Assembly: GCA_902463905.1 (NCBI GenBank)
Contig: CABQHF010000061.1
Coordinates: 1 to 10,377 of the forward strand
Source: an uncultured Faecalibacterium sp.
GTDB lineage: Bacteria; Bacillota; Clostridia; Oscillospirales; Ruminococcaceae
Reading direction: 5' to 3'
Length of the DNA: 10,377 nucleotides
Positions 1 to 7,121 of this stretch are shown in pieces (position 1 is the stretch's first letter; each line of letters starts with the position of its first letter). The notes beneath the pieces were generated by a model. It saw only the letters and a list, made by a program, of their open reading frames with translations, ran no database searches and was not told where the DNA came from. The translations under genes were made by a program, and so were the position numbers.

Positions 1-1559
1 AGGTCGTGTACAACCCCTCCTACGAGCAGCTGTTCGAGGAAGAGACCAAGCCCGGCCTGGAAGGCTACGAAAAGGGCCAGGTCAGCGAGCTGGGTGCCGT
101 CAACGTCATGACCGGCATCTACACCGGCCGCTCCCCCAAGGACAAGTTCATCGTCATGGACGAGAACTCCAAGGACACCGTGTGGTGGACCAGCGACGAG
201 TACAAGAACGACAACCACCCTGCTTCTCAGGAAGCCTGGAAGGCTGTTAAGGAGATCGCCCAGAAGGAGCTGTCCAACAAGCGCCTGTATGTGGTGGATG
301 CTTTCTGCGGTGCCAACAAGGACACCCGTATGGCTATCCGCTTTGTGATGGAAGTGGCCTGGCAGGCACACTTCGTCACCAATATGTTCATCAAGCCCAC
401 CGCTGAGGAGCTGGAGAACTTTGAGCCGGACTTCGTTGTTTACAACGCATCCAAGGCTAAGGTGGAGAACTACAAGGAGCTGGGCCTGAACTCTGAGACC
501 GCTGTGGTGTTCAACATCACCAGCAAGGAGCAGGTCATCGTCAACACCTGGTACGGCGGCGAGATGAAGAAGGGTATGTTCTCCATGATGAACTACTTCC
601 TGCCTCTGAAGGGCATCGCTTCCATGCACTGCTCTGCCAACACCGACAAGAACGGCGAGAACACCGCCATCTTCTTCGGCCTGTCCGGCACCGGCAAGAC
701 CACCCTGTCCACCGACCCCAAGCGTCTGCTGATCGGCGACGACGAGCACGGCTGGGACGACAACGGCGTGTTCAACTTTGAGGGCGGCTGCTACGCCAAG
801 GTCATCAACCTGGATAAGGAATCTGAGCCCGATATCTACAACGCTATCAAGCGTAACGCCCTGCTGGAGAACGTTACCCTGGATGCTGAGGGCCACATCG
901 ACTTCGCCGACAAGAGCGTCACCGAGAACACCCGTGTGTCCTACCCCATCAACCACATCCAGAACATCGTGCGCCCCGTTTCTTCTGCACCCGCAGCCAA
1001 GAACGTCATCTTCCTGTCTGCTGACGCATTCGGCGTTCTGCCCCCGGTCTCCATCCTGACCCCGGAGCAGACCCAGTACTACTTCCTGTCCGGCTTCACC
1101 GCAAAGCTGGCCGGCACCGAGCGCGGCATCACCGAGCCCACTCCCACCTTCTCCGCTTGCTTCGGCCAGGCCTTCCTGGAGCTGCATCCCACCAAGTACG
1201 CTGAGGAACTGGTGAAGAAGATGAAGGCCAGCGGCGCCAAGGCTTACCTGGTGAACACCGGCTGGAACGGCACCGGCAAGCGCATCTCCATCAAGGATAC
1301 CCGCGGCATCATCGACGCCATCCTGAGCGGTGCCATCAACGAGGCTCCCACCAAGAAGATCCCCTACTTCGACTTCGAGGTTCCCACCCAGCTGCCCGGC
1401 GTGGATCCCGCTATCTTGGATCCCCGCGACACCTATGCTGACGCTTCCCAGTGGGACGAGAAGGCAAAGGATCTGGCTGGCCGCTTCATCAAGAACTTTG
1501 CAAAGTACGAAGGCAACGAGCACGGCAAGGCTCTGGTCTCTGCCGGCCCCCAGCTGTAA
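1..1559 (+). CDS. pckA: ATP-dependent phosphoenolpyruvate carboxykinase, 5'-truncated by window edge
   Basis: Catalyses oxaloacetate + ATP to phosphoenolpyruvate + CO2 + ADP in the cytosol; in anaerobes it often runs in reverse to fix CO2 and make ATP. The frame is open from the first complete codon (position 3), and the GTG at 6 is an internal valine in the conserved VVYNPSY stretch, not a start. Numbered from that valine (517 residues visible), the protein shows the substrate-binding TGRSPKDK (Arg42), the PEPCK signature around GEMKKGMFSMMNY (Lys188/189), the metal-ligand His208, the P-loop GLSGTGKT (225-232) and the kinase-2 motif IGDDEHGW (Asp245/246). Compared from memory with the 540-residue E. 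coli enzyme, about 23 residues are missing at the start, and the C-terminus (AGPQL) aligns with no loss. All catalytic residues I can check are present, so the gene looks functional. The start and promoter are outside the window. Confidence 0.97.
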   Translation, partial: VVYNPSYEQLFEEETKPGLEGYEKGQVSELGAVNVMTGIYTGRSPKDKFIVMDENSKDTVWWTSDEYKNDNHPASQEAWKAVKEIAQKELSNKRLYVVDAFCGANKDTRMAIRFVMEVAWQAHFVTNMFIKPTAEELENFEPDFVVYNASKAKVENYKELGLNSETAVVFNITSKEQVIVNTWYGGEMKKGMFSMMNYFLPLKGIASMHCSANTDKNGENTAIFFGLSGTGKTTLSTDPKRLLIGDDEHGWDDNGVFNFEGGCYAKVINLDKESEPDIYNAIKRNALLENVTLDAEGHIDFADKSVTENTRVSYPINHIQNIVRPVSSAPAAKNVIFLSADAFGVLPPVSILTPEQTQYYFLSGFTAKLAGTERGITEPTPTFSACFGQAFLELHPTKYAEELVKKMKASGAKAYLVNTGWNGTGKRISIKDTRGIIDAILSGAINEAPTKKIPYFDFEVPTQLPGVDPAILDPRDTYADASQWDEKAKDLAGRFIKNFAKYEGNEHGKALVSAGPQL

Positions 1560-1589
1560 GCTGAACCTCGCCTGAATCATAAGCAAACC

Positions 1590-1625
1590 AAAGGACGTGT
1601 TCCCGCAGGGGAGCACGTCCTTTTT
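1590..1625 (+). terminator. Rho-independent terminator of pckA
   Basis: GGACGTG (1593-1599) pairs with CACGTCC (1614-1620). The stem continues inward through U-G and U-A pairs and CCC/GGG to a GCAG loop. It lies 30 nt after the pckA stop, is flanked by A's on the left and is followed by TTTTT (1621-1625). Confidence 0.9.
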
Positions 1626-1657
1626 GGGTTGCAAACAGTCGGTAAACGTTCCGTCGG

Positions 1658-1686
1658 TTGCATTTTCCACACAGGTCTGCTATTCT
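1658..1686 (+). promoter_or_regulatory. Possible promoter of the XRE/DUF1648 gene
   Basis: TTGCAT (1658-1663) lies 17 nt before TATTCT (1681-1686), which has an extended TGC directly in front. Both hexamers are imperfect. Transcription would begin near 1693 and leave a leader of only about 15 nt that still carries the AAAGGA ribosome site, so this is a weak prediction. The gene needs its own promoter because the pckA terminator lies just upstream. Confidence 0.35.
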
Positions 1687-1707
1687 GTGGAAAAGGATGT
1701 GATCTGT

Positions 1708-2370
1708 ATGGACGCAAAAATGTTCGGTGCCTTTCTTGCCCAGGTGCGCAGGGTGCAGGGCCTGACCCAGGCCGAGCTGGCCGAACAGCTGCATGTGACC
1801 GACAAGGCCGTCAGCCGCTGGGAACGCGGCGTCGGTCTGCCGGACATCAATACGCTGGAACCTCTGGCCGACGCACTGGGCCTGTCTCTTGCGGACCTGA
1901 TGCACTGCCATGACCCCGGTCAGGGCGCCCCTGCCGCACCGGTCCCTCTGGAGGATTTCTTTTCCATGTTGCGCCGCCAGCATACCGTGGACTGGCATTC
2001 GGTCCGCGTCGCGATGCTCTGTCTGAGCGTTGCACTGGCCCTGTGGGGCATGCTGACCTGCCCCGGAAGCATTGCCGTCCATTGGCATGCGCTCAACGAC
2101 GGCTCCCTGCAGTCTGATGGATGGATGCTCTCATGGCTCATCTTTCCTCTTTCAGTCGGAGTAGAATTTTTCCTGCTGGAGCTCTGGAACAGCTTTGAAC
2201 AGAACCGGTACGTCCGCCAGTGGGGTGATGTCTTTTTCTCCGCTTCCATAGCGTTTGCCGCGCAGCTTTCCCGCTTTCTGTGGCTCGCGCTTGAAGTGCT
2301 GTGCTTCTGCTTTTTCGGATTTTTGATGCCCTGCGCGGAATTTTTACTGCTTCTGTTGAATGGAGCTTAA
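1708..2370 (+). CDS. XRE-family HTH regulator with DUF1648-like membrane domain
   Basis: 220 residues. I chose the ATG at 1708 because AAAGGA lies about 10 nt upstream and the HTH begins there; the frame is open back to a GTG at 1597, but that lies inside the pckA terminator. Residues 6-62 form a classic Cro/C1-type helix-turn-helix (LTQAELAEQLHVTDKAVSRW and LPDINTLEPLADALG). After a linker, hydrophobic helices occur near 101-117, 139-158 and 178-217. The segment PGSIAVHWHALNDG with DGWMLSWLIFPL after it resembles the DUF1648 signature (a Pro-x-x-Ile-x-x-His-Trp motif, then Gly, then a helix ending in LxxP). Known members of this architecture are membrane-bound regulators of unclear ligand, and DUF1648 also occurs in SdpI-type immunity proteins. 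The DNA target is unknown. It is probably monocistronic, with terminators on both sides. Confidence 0.85.
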   Translation: MDAKMFGAFLAQVRRVQGLTQAELAEQLHVTDKAVSRWERGVGLPDINTLEPLADALGLSLADLMHCHDPGQGAPAAPVPLEDFFSMLRRQHTVDWHSVRVAMLCLSVALALWGMLTCPGSIAVHWHALNDGSLQSDGWMLSWLIFPLSVGVEFFLLELWNSFEQNRYVRQWGDVFFSASIAFAAQLSRFLWLALEVLCFCFFGFLMPCAEFLLLLLNGA

Positions 2371-2379
2371 TACACAAGG

Positions 2380-2419
2380 ACCGGACGGGCCCCCGCAAGG
2401 GAGCCCGTCCGGTTTTCTT
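2380..2419 (+). terminator. Rho-independent terminator of the XRE/DUF1648 gene
   Basis: ACCGGACGGGC (2380-2390) pairs perfectly with GCCCGTCCGGT (2403-2413). Inside it, CCC (2392-2394) pairs with GGG (2399-2401) around a GCAA loop. TTTTCTT follows (2413-2419). It begins 10 nt after the stop codon. Confidence 0.93.
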
Positions 2420-2422
2420 AGG

Positions 2423-2459
2423 AAGAAAACGCCGGAGCGACCATAGCCGCTCCGGCGTT
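2423..2459 (-). terminator. Rho-independent terminator of putP
   Basis: AACGCCGGAGCG (2428-2439) pairs perfectly with CGCTCCGGCGTT (2448-2459), a 12-bp stem with an 8-nt loop. Read on the minus strand it is followed by TTTTCTT, and it lies 12 nt beyond the putP stop. It stands back to back with the plus-strand terminator, so the two convergent genes are insulated from each other. Confidence 0.92.
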
Positions 2460-2471
2460 CCGTTTGCAATG

Positions 2472-3989
2472 TTATTTCGCCGCTTCAAATTCGGCCTCGA
2501 TATCCGCACCGGGGGCCGGGGTGGCAAGGCTGACCACCACGCAGGCTGCCAGCGAGAACAGGAAGGCCGGCAGCAGCTCGTAGATGCCGAACACGCCGCC
2601 CAGCGGGCTGATGAGGTACTTCCACACAAAGACCATCAGGCCGCCGCAGAGCATCCCGGCCAGTGCACCCTGCCAGTTGCAGCGCTTCCAGAACAGGGCG
2701 CACAGCACCACCGCACCAAAGGCGCCGCCAAAACCGGCCCATGCAAAACTGACGATGCCGAACACGCTGGAATCCGGGTCGCGGGCCAGCACCACGCCCA
2801 CCACGCTGACGCAGATGATGGTGAGACGGGCCGCAAACAGGCTTTGCTTTTCGGTGAGCTTCATATGGCCGAACTCCTGCAGGATGTTCTGCGAGACACT
2901 GGACGCCGCTGCCAGCATCTGGCTGTCGGCGGTGGACATGGTGGCCGCCAGAATACCGGCCAGGATCAGGCCCGCCAGCACCGCCGCCAGCACACCGTGC
3001 TGTGCAATGAGGCTGGCAATGCGCACGATGAGGGTCTCGCTGGAAGAGCCGCTCAGGAATTCCAGCGCACCGGCTTTGGTCATGCCCAGGCCCACCACGC
3101 CGATGACGATGGAGGCCGTCATGGCAATGACCACCCACACGCTGGCAATGCGGCGGCTGAGCACCAGCTTCTTTTCGTCCTCAATGGCCATGAACCGCAG
3201 CAGGATGTGGGGCATGCCAAAGTAGCCCAGGCCCCAGGCCATGGTGGACACGATGTCCAGCAGGCTGTAGGAGGCGGCGGTCCCGGCGGCAGCGTCGTGG
3301 CTGGCCGCCATGGTCAGGTAGCCGGAAAGGCTGCGGGCGTTTTCCATCACGGCACCCCAGCCCCCGGCCACACCGATGCCGTAGGCCAGCACCGCCACCA
3401 GTGCGATACTCATGACCACCGACTGGATGAGGTCGGTGGTGGTCACGGCCCGGAAGCCGCCCAGAATGGTGTACCCCACGATGACCAGTGCGGACACGAT
3501 CATCGCGATCATGTAGTCCACGCCGAACAGGCTGTGGAACAGCTTGCCGCAGGCCGCAAAGCCGGAAGCCGTGTACGGGATAAAGAACACGATGATGATC
3601 ACCGCGCCCAGCGCGTTGAGCAGGTTGCGCTGGTCGTGGAACCGCAGCGACAGAAACTGCGGCACCGTGATGGCGTCCAGATTGGCCGAGTAGCGCCGCA
3701 GCCGCCGGGCCACGATGAGCCAGTTGAGCCAGGTGCCCACGGCCAGACCGATGGCCGTCCAGCCCGGCGACGCAATGCCGGTGAGGTAGGCAAGGCCGGG
3801 CAGGCCCATCAGCAGCCAGCTGGACATATCGCTGGCTTCAGCGCTCATGGCGGTGACCAGCGGGCCCATCTTGCGGCCGCCGAGGTAAAAGTCGGTGCTG
3901 TCCTCGTTGGACTTGCTGTAAGCAAAGCCCACCAGCAGCATGCCCACCAGATAGATCACAATGGTGGCAATGATGCAGACATTTGTCAT
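2472..3989 (-). CDS. putP: Sodium/proline symporter, SSS family
   Basis: 505 residues, close to the 502 of E. coli PutP; an integral membrane protein that imports proline with Na+. The ATG at 3989 is preferred over an in-frame start at 4070: GAGGGGG lies 7 nt before it and the protein begins with a first helix as in PutP. Family hallmarks are FYLGGRKMGPLVTAMSA (34-50), ASDMSSWLLMGLPG with Asp54 and Ser56 (equivalent to Na+-site Asp55 and Ser57 of E. coli), WGLGYFGMPHILLRFMA (252-268), ATMSTADSQML with Ser352/Thr353 (equivalent to Ser340/Thr341), and FAWAGFGGAFGAVVL (415-429). Hydrophobic helices run through almost the whole length, consistent with the 13-helix fold, ending in a short acidic tail. 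It has its own promoter and terminator. No putA or proC neighbour is present, so the role could be osmolyte uptake or use of proline as a nutrient. Confidence 0.93.
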   Translation of the reverse strand: MTNVCIIATIVIYLVGMLLVGFAYSKSNEDSTDFYLGGRKMGPLVTAMSAEASDMSSWLLMGLPGLAYLTGIASPGWTAIGLAVGTWLNWLIVARRLRRYSANLDAITVPQFLSLRFHDQRNLLNALGAVIIIVFFIPYTASGFAACGKLFHSLFGVDYMIAMIVSALVIVGYTILGGFRAVTTTDLIQSVVMSIALVAVLAYGIGVAGGWGAVMENARSLSGYLTMAASHDAAAGTAASYSLLDIVSTMAWGLGYFGMPHILLRFMAIEDEKKLVLSRRIASVWVVIAMTASIVIGVVGLGMTKAGALEFLSGSSSETLIVRIASLIAQHGVLAAVLAGLILAGILAATMSTADSQMLAAASSVSQNILQEFGHMKLTEKQSLFAARLTIICVSVVGVVLARDPDSSVFGIVSFAWAGFGGAFGAVVLCALFWKRCNWQGALAGMLCGGLMVFVWKYLISPLGGVFGIYELLPAFLFSLAACVVVSLATPAPGADIEAEFEAAK

Positions 3990-4011
3990 AAAGGTTCCCC
4001 CTCTCGTTTGA

Positions 4012-4038
4012 CTTTTCCCGCACGCCGCACGGGAAAAG
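4012..4038. repeat. Perfect 9-bp inverted repeat in the putP leader
   Basis: CTTTTCCCG (4012-4020) and CGGGAAAAG (4030-4038) are exact reverse complements around a 9-nt centre. The repeat lies between the predicted putP -10 box (4048-4053) and the putP ribosome site, so it could be a hairpin at the 5' end of the mRNA or a repressor operator just downstream of the start of transcription. It is not a terminator, because no T-run follows on either strand. Confidence 0.6.
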
Positions 4039-4047
4039 GATGGTGTT

Positions 4048-4056
4048 ATTTTATCA
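4048..4056 (-). promoter_or_regulatory. Predicted putP promoter (extended -10)
   Basis: Read on the minus strand, TGATAAAAT is an extended -10 element (TGN followed by TAAAAT). No good -35 hexamer is visible at the usual distance, which is tolerable for the extended class. Initiation would fall near 4041, giving a leader of about 50 nt that includes the inverted repeat. Confidence 0.55.
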
Positions 4057-4231
4057 CAGTAAAGCAGCAAAGTACAGCATTTTGCGCCTGCACGGCCGAT
4101 TTTCGCGCTTTTGTGGGGATTTCCGGCTCAGAACGCCGCATTTTCTGCCACTTTGCCAATAGCATTTTTCCCTGTCCGCCTGTGCGGAGCGGCGCTTCTG
4201 CTGCTTTGCGCTGTCCTTTTAAAGTGGGCTG

Positions 4232-4240
4232 TGCTATAAT
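4232..4240 (+). promoter_or_regulatory. Predicted promoter of the GNAT acetyltransferase (extended -10)
   Basis: TGCTATAAT carries a perfect TATAAT (4235-4240) with the extended TGN. The -35 region has no convincing match. Initiation would fall near 4247 and leave a leader of about 38 nt with AGGGAG at 4271-4276. The 295-nt gap between putP and this gene holds the two divergent promoters; apart from the putP leader repeat I see only a short TCCGC/GCGGA hairpin at 4175-4188 and no reading frame. Confidence 0.65.
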
Positions 4241-4284
4241 CAGACCGGATTTCGGGACATTTATTGCTACAGGGAGATGTTTTT

Positions 4285-4908
4285 ATGCAGGATATTACCA
4301 TTCGGAATGCGTCTCTGGCCGATGCGCCCCGCATTCTGGAGATCTACGCCTGGTATGTGGAGCACACGGTCATCACCTTTGAGTATGATGTGCCCCCACT
4401 GACAGAGTTTGAGGGCCGCATGCGCCGCACCATGCAGAAATACCCCTACCTCGTCATTGAGCGGGACGGCCGGGTGGAGGGCTACGCCTACGCGGGGCCC
4501 TTTGTGGGCCGTGCCGCCTACGACTGGGCCTGTGAGCTGACCATCTACCTGGACCACGACGCCCGGAAACACGGCATGGGCCGTGCCCTGTACGAGGCGC
4601 TGGCCGACCGGCTGCGGGCCATGGGCATCCTGAACCTGTATGCCTGCATCGGCTACCCGCAGGTGGAGGACGAATACCTGACCCGGAACAGCGCCCGGTT
4701 CCATGAACATCTGGGCTTTACGCTGGCAGGCACCTTCCACAACTGCGGATACAAGTTCGGCCGGTGGTACGACATGATCTGGATGGAGAAGATCATCGGG
4801 GAGCACCGCCCCGATCAGCCGCCCGTGCAGCCCTATGAAAAGCACGGCTTCCGGCGGATGGAGCACGGCGCAGCCATCCAGATCTGCAACTACGTCGACA
4901 AGCGCTGA
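4285..4908 (+). CDS. GNAT N-acetyltransferase, phosphinothricin acetyltransferase-like
   Basis: 207 residues. ATG 4285 has AGGGAG 8 nt upstream; an in-frame TTG at 4264 lacks this. It is a soluble cytosolic enzyme that would transfer acetyl from acetyl-CoA to an amino group. The N-terminus ITIRNASLADAPRILEIY, then TFEYDVPP (31-38), YPYLVIERDGRVEGYAYA (53-70) and the RKHGMG acetyl-CoA pyrophosphate loop (94-99) follow the Pat/Bar/YncA pattern. RFHEHLGFTLAGTFHNCGYK and GRWYDMIWME complete the fold. The stretch between CIGYPQ and RFHEHLGF is a few residues longer than I recall for Pat, and there is a roughly 35-residue tail after the fold (from about 173). In characterised relatives the substrate is phosphinothricin, methionine sulfoximine or another amino acid; here it is undetermined. 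It is a single gene with its own promoter and terminator. Confidence 0.88.
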   Translation: MQDITIRNASLADAPRILEIYAWYVEHTVITFEYDVPPLTEFEGRMRRTMQKYPYLVIERDGRVEGYAYAGPFVGRAAYDWACELTIYLDHDARKHGMGRALYEALADRLRAMGILNLYACIGYPQVEDEYLTRNSARFHEHLGFTLAGTFHNCGYKFGRWYDMIWMEKIIGEHRPDQPPVQPYEKHGFRRMEHGAAIQICNYVDKR

Positions 4909-4925
4909 CACCCCGCGCAACGCAT

Positions 4926-4972
4926 AAAAAGGGACACCGGATGCAGTTCCCCATCTGCATCCGGTGCCCTTT
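4926..4972. terminator. Bidirectional terminator between the acetyltransferase and the ABC operon
   Basis: CACCGGATGCAG (4935-4946) pairs perfectly with CTGCATCCGGTG (4955-4966) around an 8-nt loop. An A-C mismatch and further GGG/CCT pairing extend the stem. On the minus strand it is followed by TTTTT (4930-4926), an excellent terminator 5 nt after the permease stop. On the plus strand the trailing CTTTCTGTTTC is weaker but serves the acetyltransferase gene. Confidence 0.9.
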
Positions 4973-4977
4973 CTGTT

Positions 4978-6231
4978 TCAGTCCGCCTTTGTCTTTCGCC
5001 AGTAGCCCCACGCTGCCAGTCCGACGAGCAGGAGGATCTTGACCGGTGCCAGTGCCAGCAGCACATCTGCCTGAAAAAGGGCATGGCTGCCTGCATAGAG
5101 AAAATCAAAGCTGATCATTTTATACAGCAATGCGTTGGAAAGCCCGATGCCTCCCGCCGGGAGCAGGGTGGACAGCCATTCCCCCAGCGAACCCGGCACG
5201 ATCATGTAGACGACCAGCGGTGCCACCACGCTGAGCAGTGCCGCAGAGAGCGCGGTCAGGTTGTTCTTCGCCCAGGCAGATGCCGCCAGCACAAAGGCCA
5301 CCTCCGCAAAGAAGAGCAGGAAGTTTGCTACCAGCATGACCCACTCCATCTGGCCAACGGTATACGGCAGCAGGCTGGTCACGGAAAACAGCCATTGCAC
5401 TGAGGTCTTTGTGCTTTCCCAGCCGAAGAGGGTGTTCGTGACCAGGACCCACACCACGCCGCAGAGCAGATACGCCGCCCCTGTGATACTGAACGCCGCC
5501 GCCAGCTTTGCCGCCGCCAGCCGCAGACCGCCGTTTTTCGTGCACAGCTGGATATCCTGCGCACCGGTCTGGGCATCCGATGCAAACACCGGGGCCGCGA
5601 TCACGGCACACAGCAGGGTAAGCAGCAGGCCCAGTAAGGTCTGGTAATCCATCGCATCCGAACTTACACCAAATGAATAAAAAAATGGTTTTTGCACGGC
5701 ATCAAACTTTTTCTGTGCGATGGCCTGTGCCTGCGCATAGCCGGGTTTTCCGTCCTGTTCCAGCCAGATCACCGATCCCAGCCGGTTGGGAAGCTGGTCG
5801 TAAAAACGCTGCATATCCTCAGCCGTCAACCCCATCACGCCCGGTGCCATGCCGGTTTTCGAGTCTGCAAAGGCTTCCTTTGCGTTGTTCACAAGAGGCT
5901 GATACCGGGCAAGCTCTTTATAAAACACCACGGCCGGGATGTCGTTGATGGAACTTGCATCGCACTGCCGGTACACCCGCTGATAGGCTTCCAGTGCTTC
6001 CTGCATGACATCCGGCGTGATGGTGCCGGACACCTGCTGTTCCTGCCGTTTCCGGATCGCCTTTATCCCCGTATAACTTACTTCGTTTCCGTTTGCGTCC
6101 AATTCCGTCCAGCCGATAAAGGTCACCGGCAGATAAGCCATGACCACGGCCAGCACCAGCGCAATGGCCAGCAAAACCGCCGTCATGCGGGTCTTGCAGA
6201 GCCGCTTCAGTTCCATGCGATACAGGCTCAT
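4978..6231 (-). CDS. ABC-2-like transporter permease with large extracytoplasmic loop
   Basis: 417 residues. ATG 6231 is chosen because GGAGG lies 7 nt upstream and its ATGA overlaps the stop of the ATPase gene; an in-frame start at 6264 lies inside that gene without such a site. The order is a basic N-terminal MSLYRMELKRLCKTR, a first helix at about 17-39, a polar region at about 41-195 probably outside the cell, and then five more hydrophobic helices near 197-216, 240-264, 296-320, 325-345 and 390-411, ending in a basic YWRKTKAD. One helix, a long outside domain and a C-terminal helix bundle is the usual pattern for ABC-2 permeases of drug or peptide exporters. It should pair with the ATPase encoded just upstream. 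The substrate is unknown; it is the last gene before the terminator. Confidence 0.85.
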   Translation of the reverse strand: MSLYRMELKRLCKTRMTAVLLAIALVLAVVMAYLPVTFIGWTELDANGNEVSYTGIKAIRKRQEQQVSGTITPDVMQEALEAYQRVYRQCDASSINDIPAVVFYKELARYQPLVNNAKEAFADSKTGMAPGVMGLTAEDMQRFYDQLPNRLGSVIWLEQDGKPGYAQAQAIAQKKFDAVQKPFFYSFGVSSDAMDYQTLLGLLLTLLCAVIAAPVFASDAQTGAQDIQLCTKNGGLRLAAAKLAAAFSITGAAYLLCGVVWVLVTNTLFGWESTKTSVQWLFSVTSLLPYTVGQMEWVMLVANFLLFFAEVAFVLAASAWAKNNLTALSAALLSVVAPLVVYMIVPGSLGEWLSTLLPAGGIGLSNALLYKMISFDFLYAGSHALFQADVLLALAPVKILLLVGLAAWGYWRKTKAD

Positions 6232-7109
6232 CTTGTTTCCTCCATTTCCTCCGGGAAAAGCCACAGGTACAGATCTTCCAGCCTGGGCTGTGCCGGGATG
6301 CTGTCCGGCAGCTGCGGTGCATCCGCCAGATACCGCAGCGTCACCGTCCCGTCCGGTTCGTTGCGCAGGTTCACCGCCCGCAGACGGTGCTCCCAGTGGG
6401 AAAGTGTTTCCGCCGGGATGTTCCCCTGCCAGACCTTGCCCGTGATCTGCTTTACCAGCCCTTCGGTGGTGTCCTGCGCGATGATCTTCCCGGCTTTCAT
6501 CACGGCGTTTTCCGCCGCAATATATTCCACATCCGAAACGATGTGCGTTGAAATAAGCACGATCCGCTCCTGCGCAAACTCCGACAGCAGATTGCGGAAG
6601 CGCACCCGTTCGCCGGGGTCCAGCCCTGCCGTGGGTTCGTCCAGGATCAGAATTTCCGGGTCGTTGAGCAGCGCCTGCGCGATGCCTACCCGGCGCTTCA
6701 TACCGCCGGAGAGCTTTATGATCTTTTTGCGGCGCACCTCAGTCAGGCTTACCCGCTCCAGCAGTGCGTCGATCTGCCGGGCAGCCTCTGTGCGCGGCAG
6801 ACCCTTGAGCGCTGCCATATATTCCAGATAGTCCTGCACCGTGAACTCCGGGTAAAACCCGAATTCCTGCGGCAGATATCCCAGCTTTTCCCGGTAGGCC
6901 GCGCCCAGCGTGCCGATCTCCACCCCATCGCAGAAGATCTGTCCTTCACTGGGCCGCAGAATGCCTGCCAGCATCCGCATCAGGGTCGTTTTGCCCGCAC
7001 CATTCGCACCTAACAAGCCCCACACGCCCGGCGTGAGGGTGATGGACACGTCATCCACCGCGGTCTTGTCCCGGTATCGCTTTGTAATGTTCCGAATTTC
7101 CAGCTTCAT
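6228..7109 (-). CDS. ABC transporter ATP-binding protein
   Basis: 293 residues. ATG 7109 has AGGAG about 5-6 nt upstream. It is a cytosolic ATPase that powers the adjoining permease. All nucleotide-binding motifs are present: Walker A GANGAGKT (34-41), Q-loop LPQEFGFYPEFT (Gln81), signature LSGGMKRR (133-140), Walker B ILILDEPTAGLD (153-164, Glu158) and the switch histidine in ISTHIVSD (His189). The roughly 70 residues after the ATPase core are less conserved, as usual in the CcmA/BcrA-type group. Expression is coupled on both sides: the upstream gene ends 12 nt before the start codon, with the ribosome site inside that gap, and the stop overlaps the permease start by ATGA. It resembles bacitracin/lantibiotic-type exporters in layout, but nothing here fixes the substrate. 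Confidence 0.95.
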   Translation of the reverse strand: MKLEIRNITKRYRDKTAVDDVSITLTPGVWGLLGANGAGKTTLMRMLAGILRPSEGQIFCDGVEIGTLGAAYREKLGYLPQEFGFYPEFTVQDYLEYMAALKGLPRTEAARQIDALLERVSLTEVRRKKIIKLSGGMKRRVGIAQALLNDPEILILDEPTAGLDPGERVRFRNLLSEFAQERIVLISTHIVSDVEYIAAENAVMKAGKIIAQDTTEGLVKQITGKVWQGNIPAETLSHWEHRLRAVNLRNEPDGTVTLRYLADAPQLPDSIPAQPRLEDLYLWLFPEEMEETR

Positions 7110-7121
7110 CGGTTGCTCCTT

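Noticed and set aside
1489..2088. Minus-strand frame of 199 codons overlapping the end of pckA and the XRE gene
   Set aside because: It passes through the pckA terminator and lies opposite two well-supported genes; the protein shows no recognisable domain.
2301..4382. Open frame of about 693 codons on the plus strand, antisense to putP
   Set aside because: It runs across two terminators, the whole of putP and the divergent promoter region, is extremely rich in His, Gln, Ala and Gly without any domain, and is explained by GC-rich codon use in putP, which is a far better gene.
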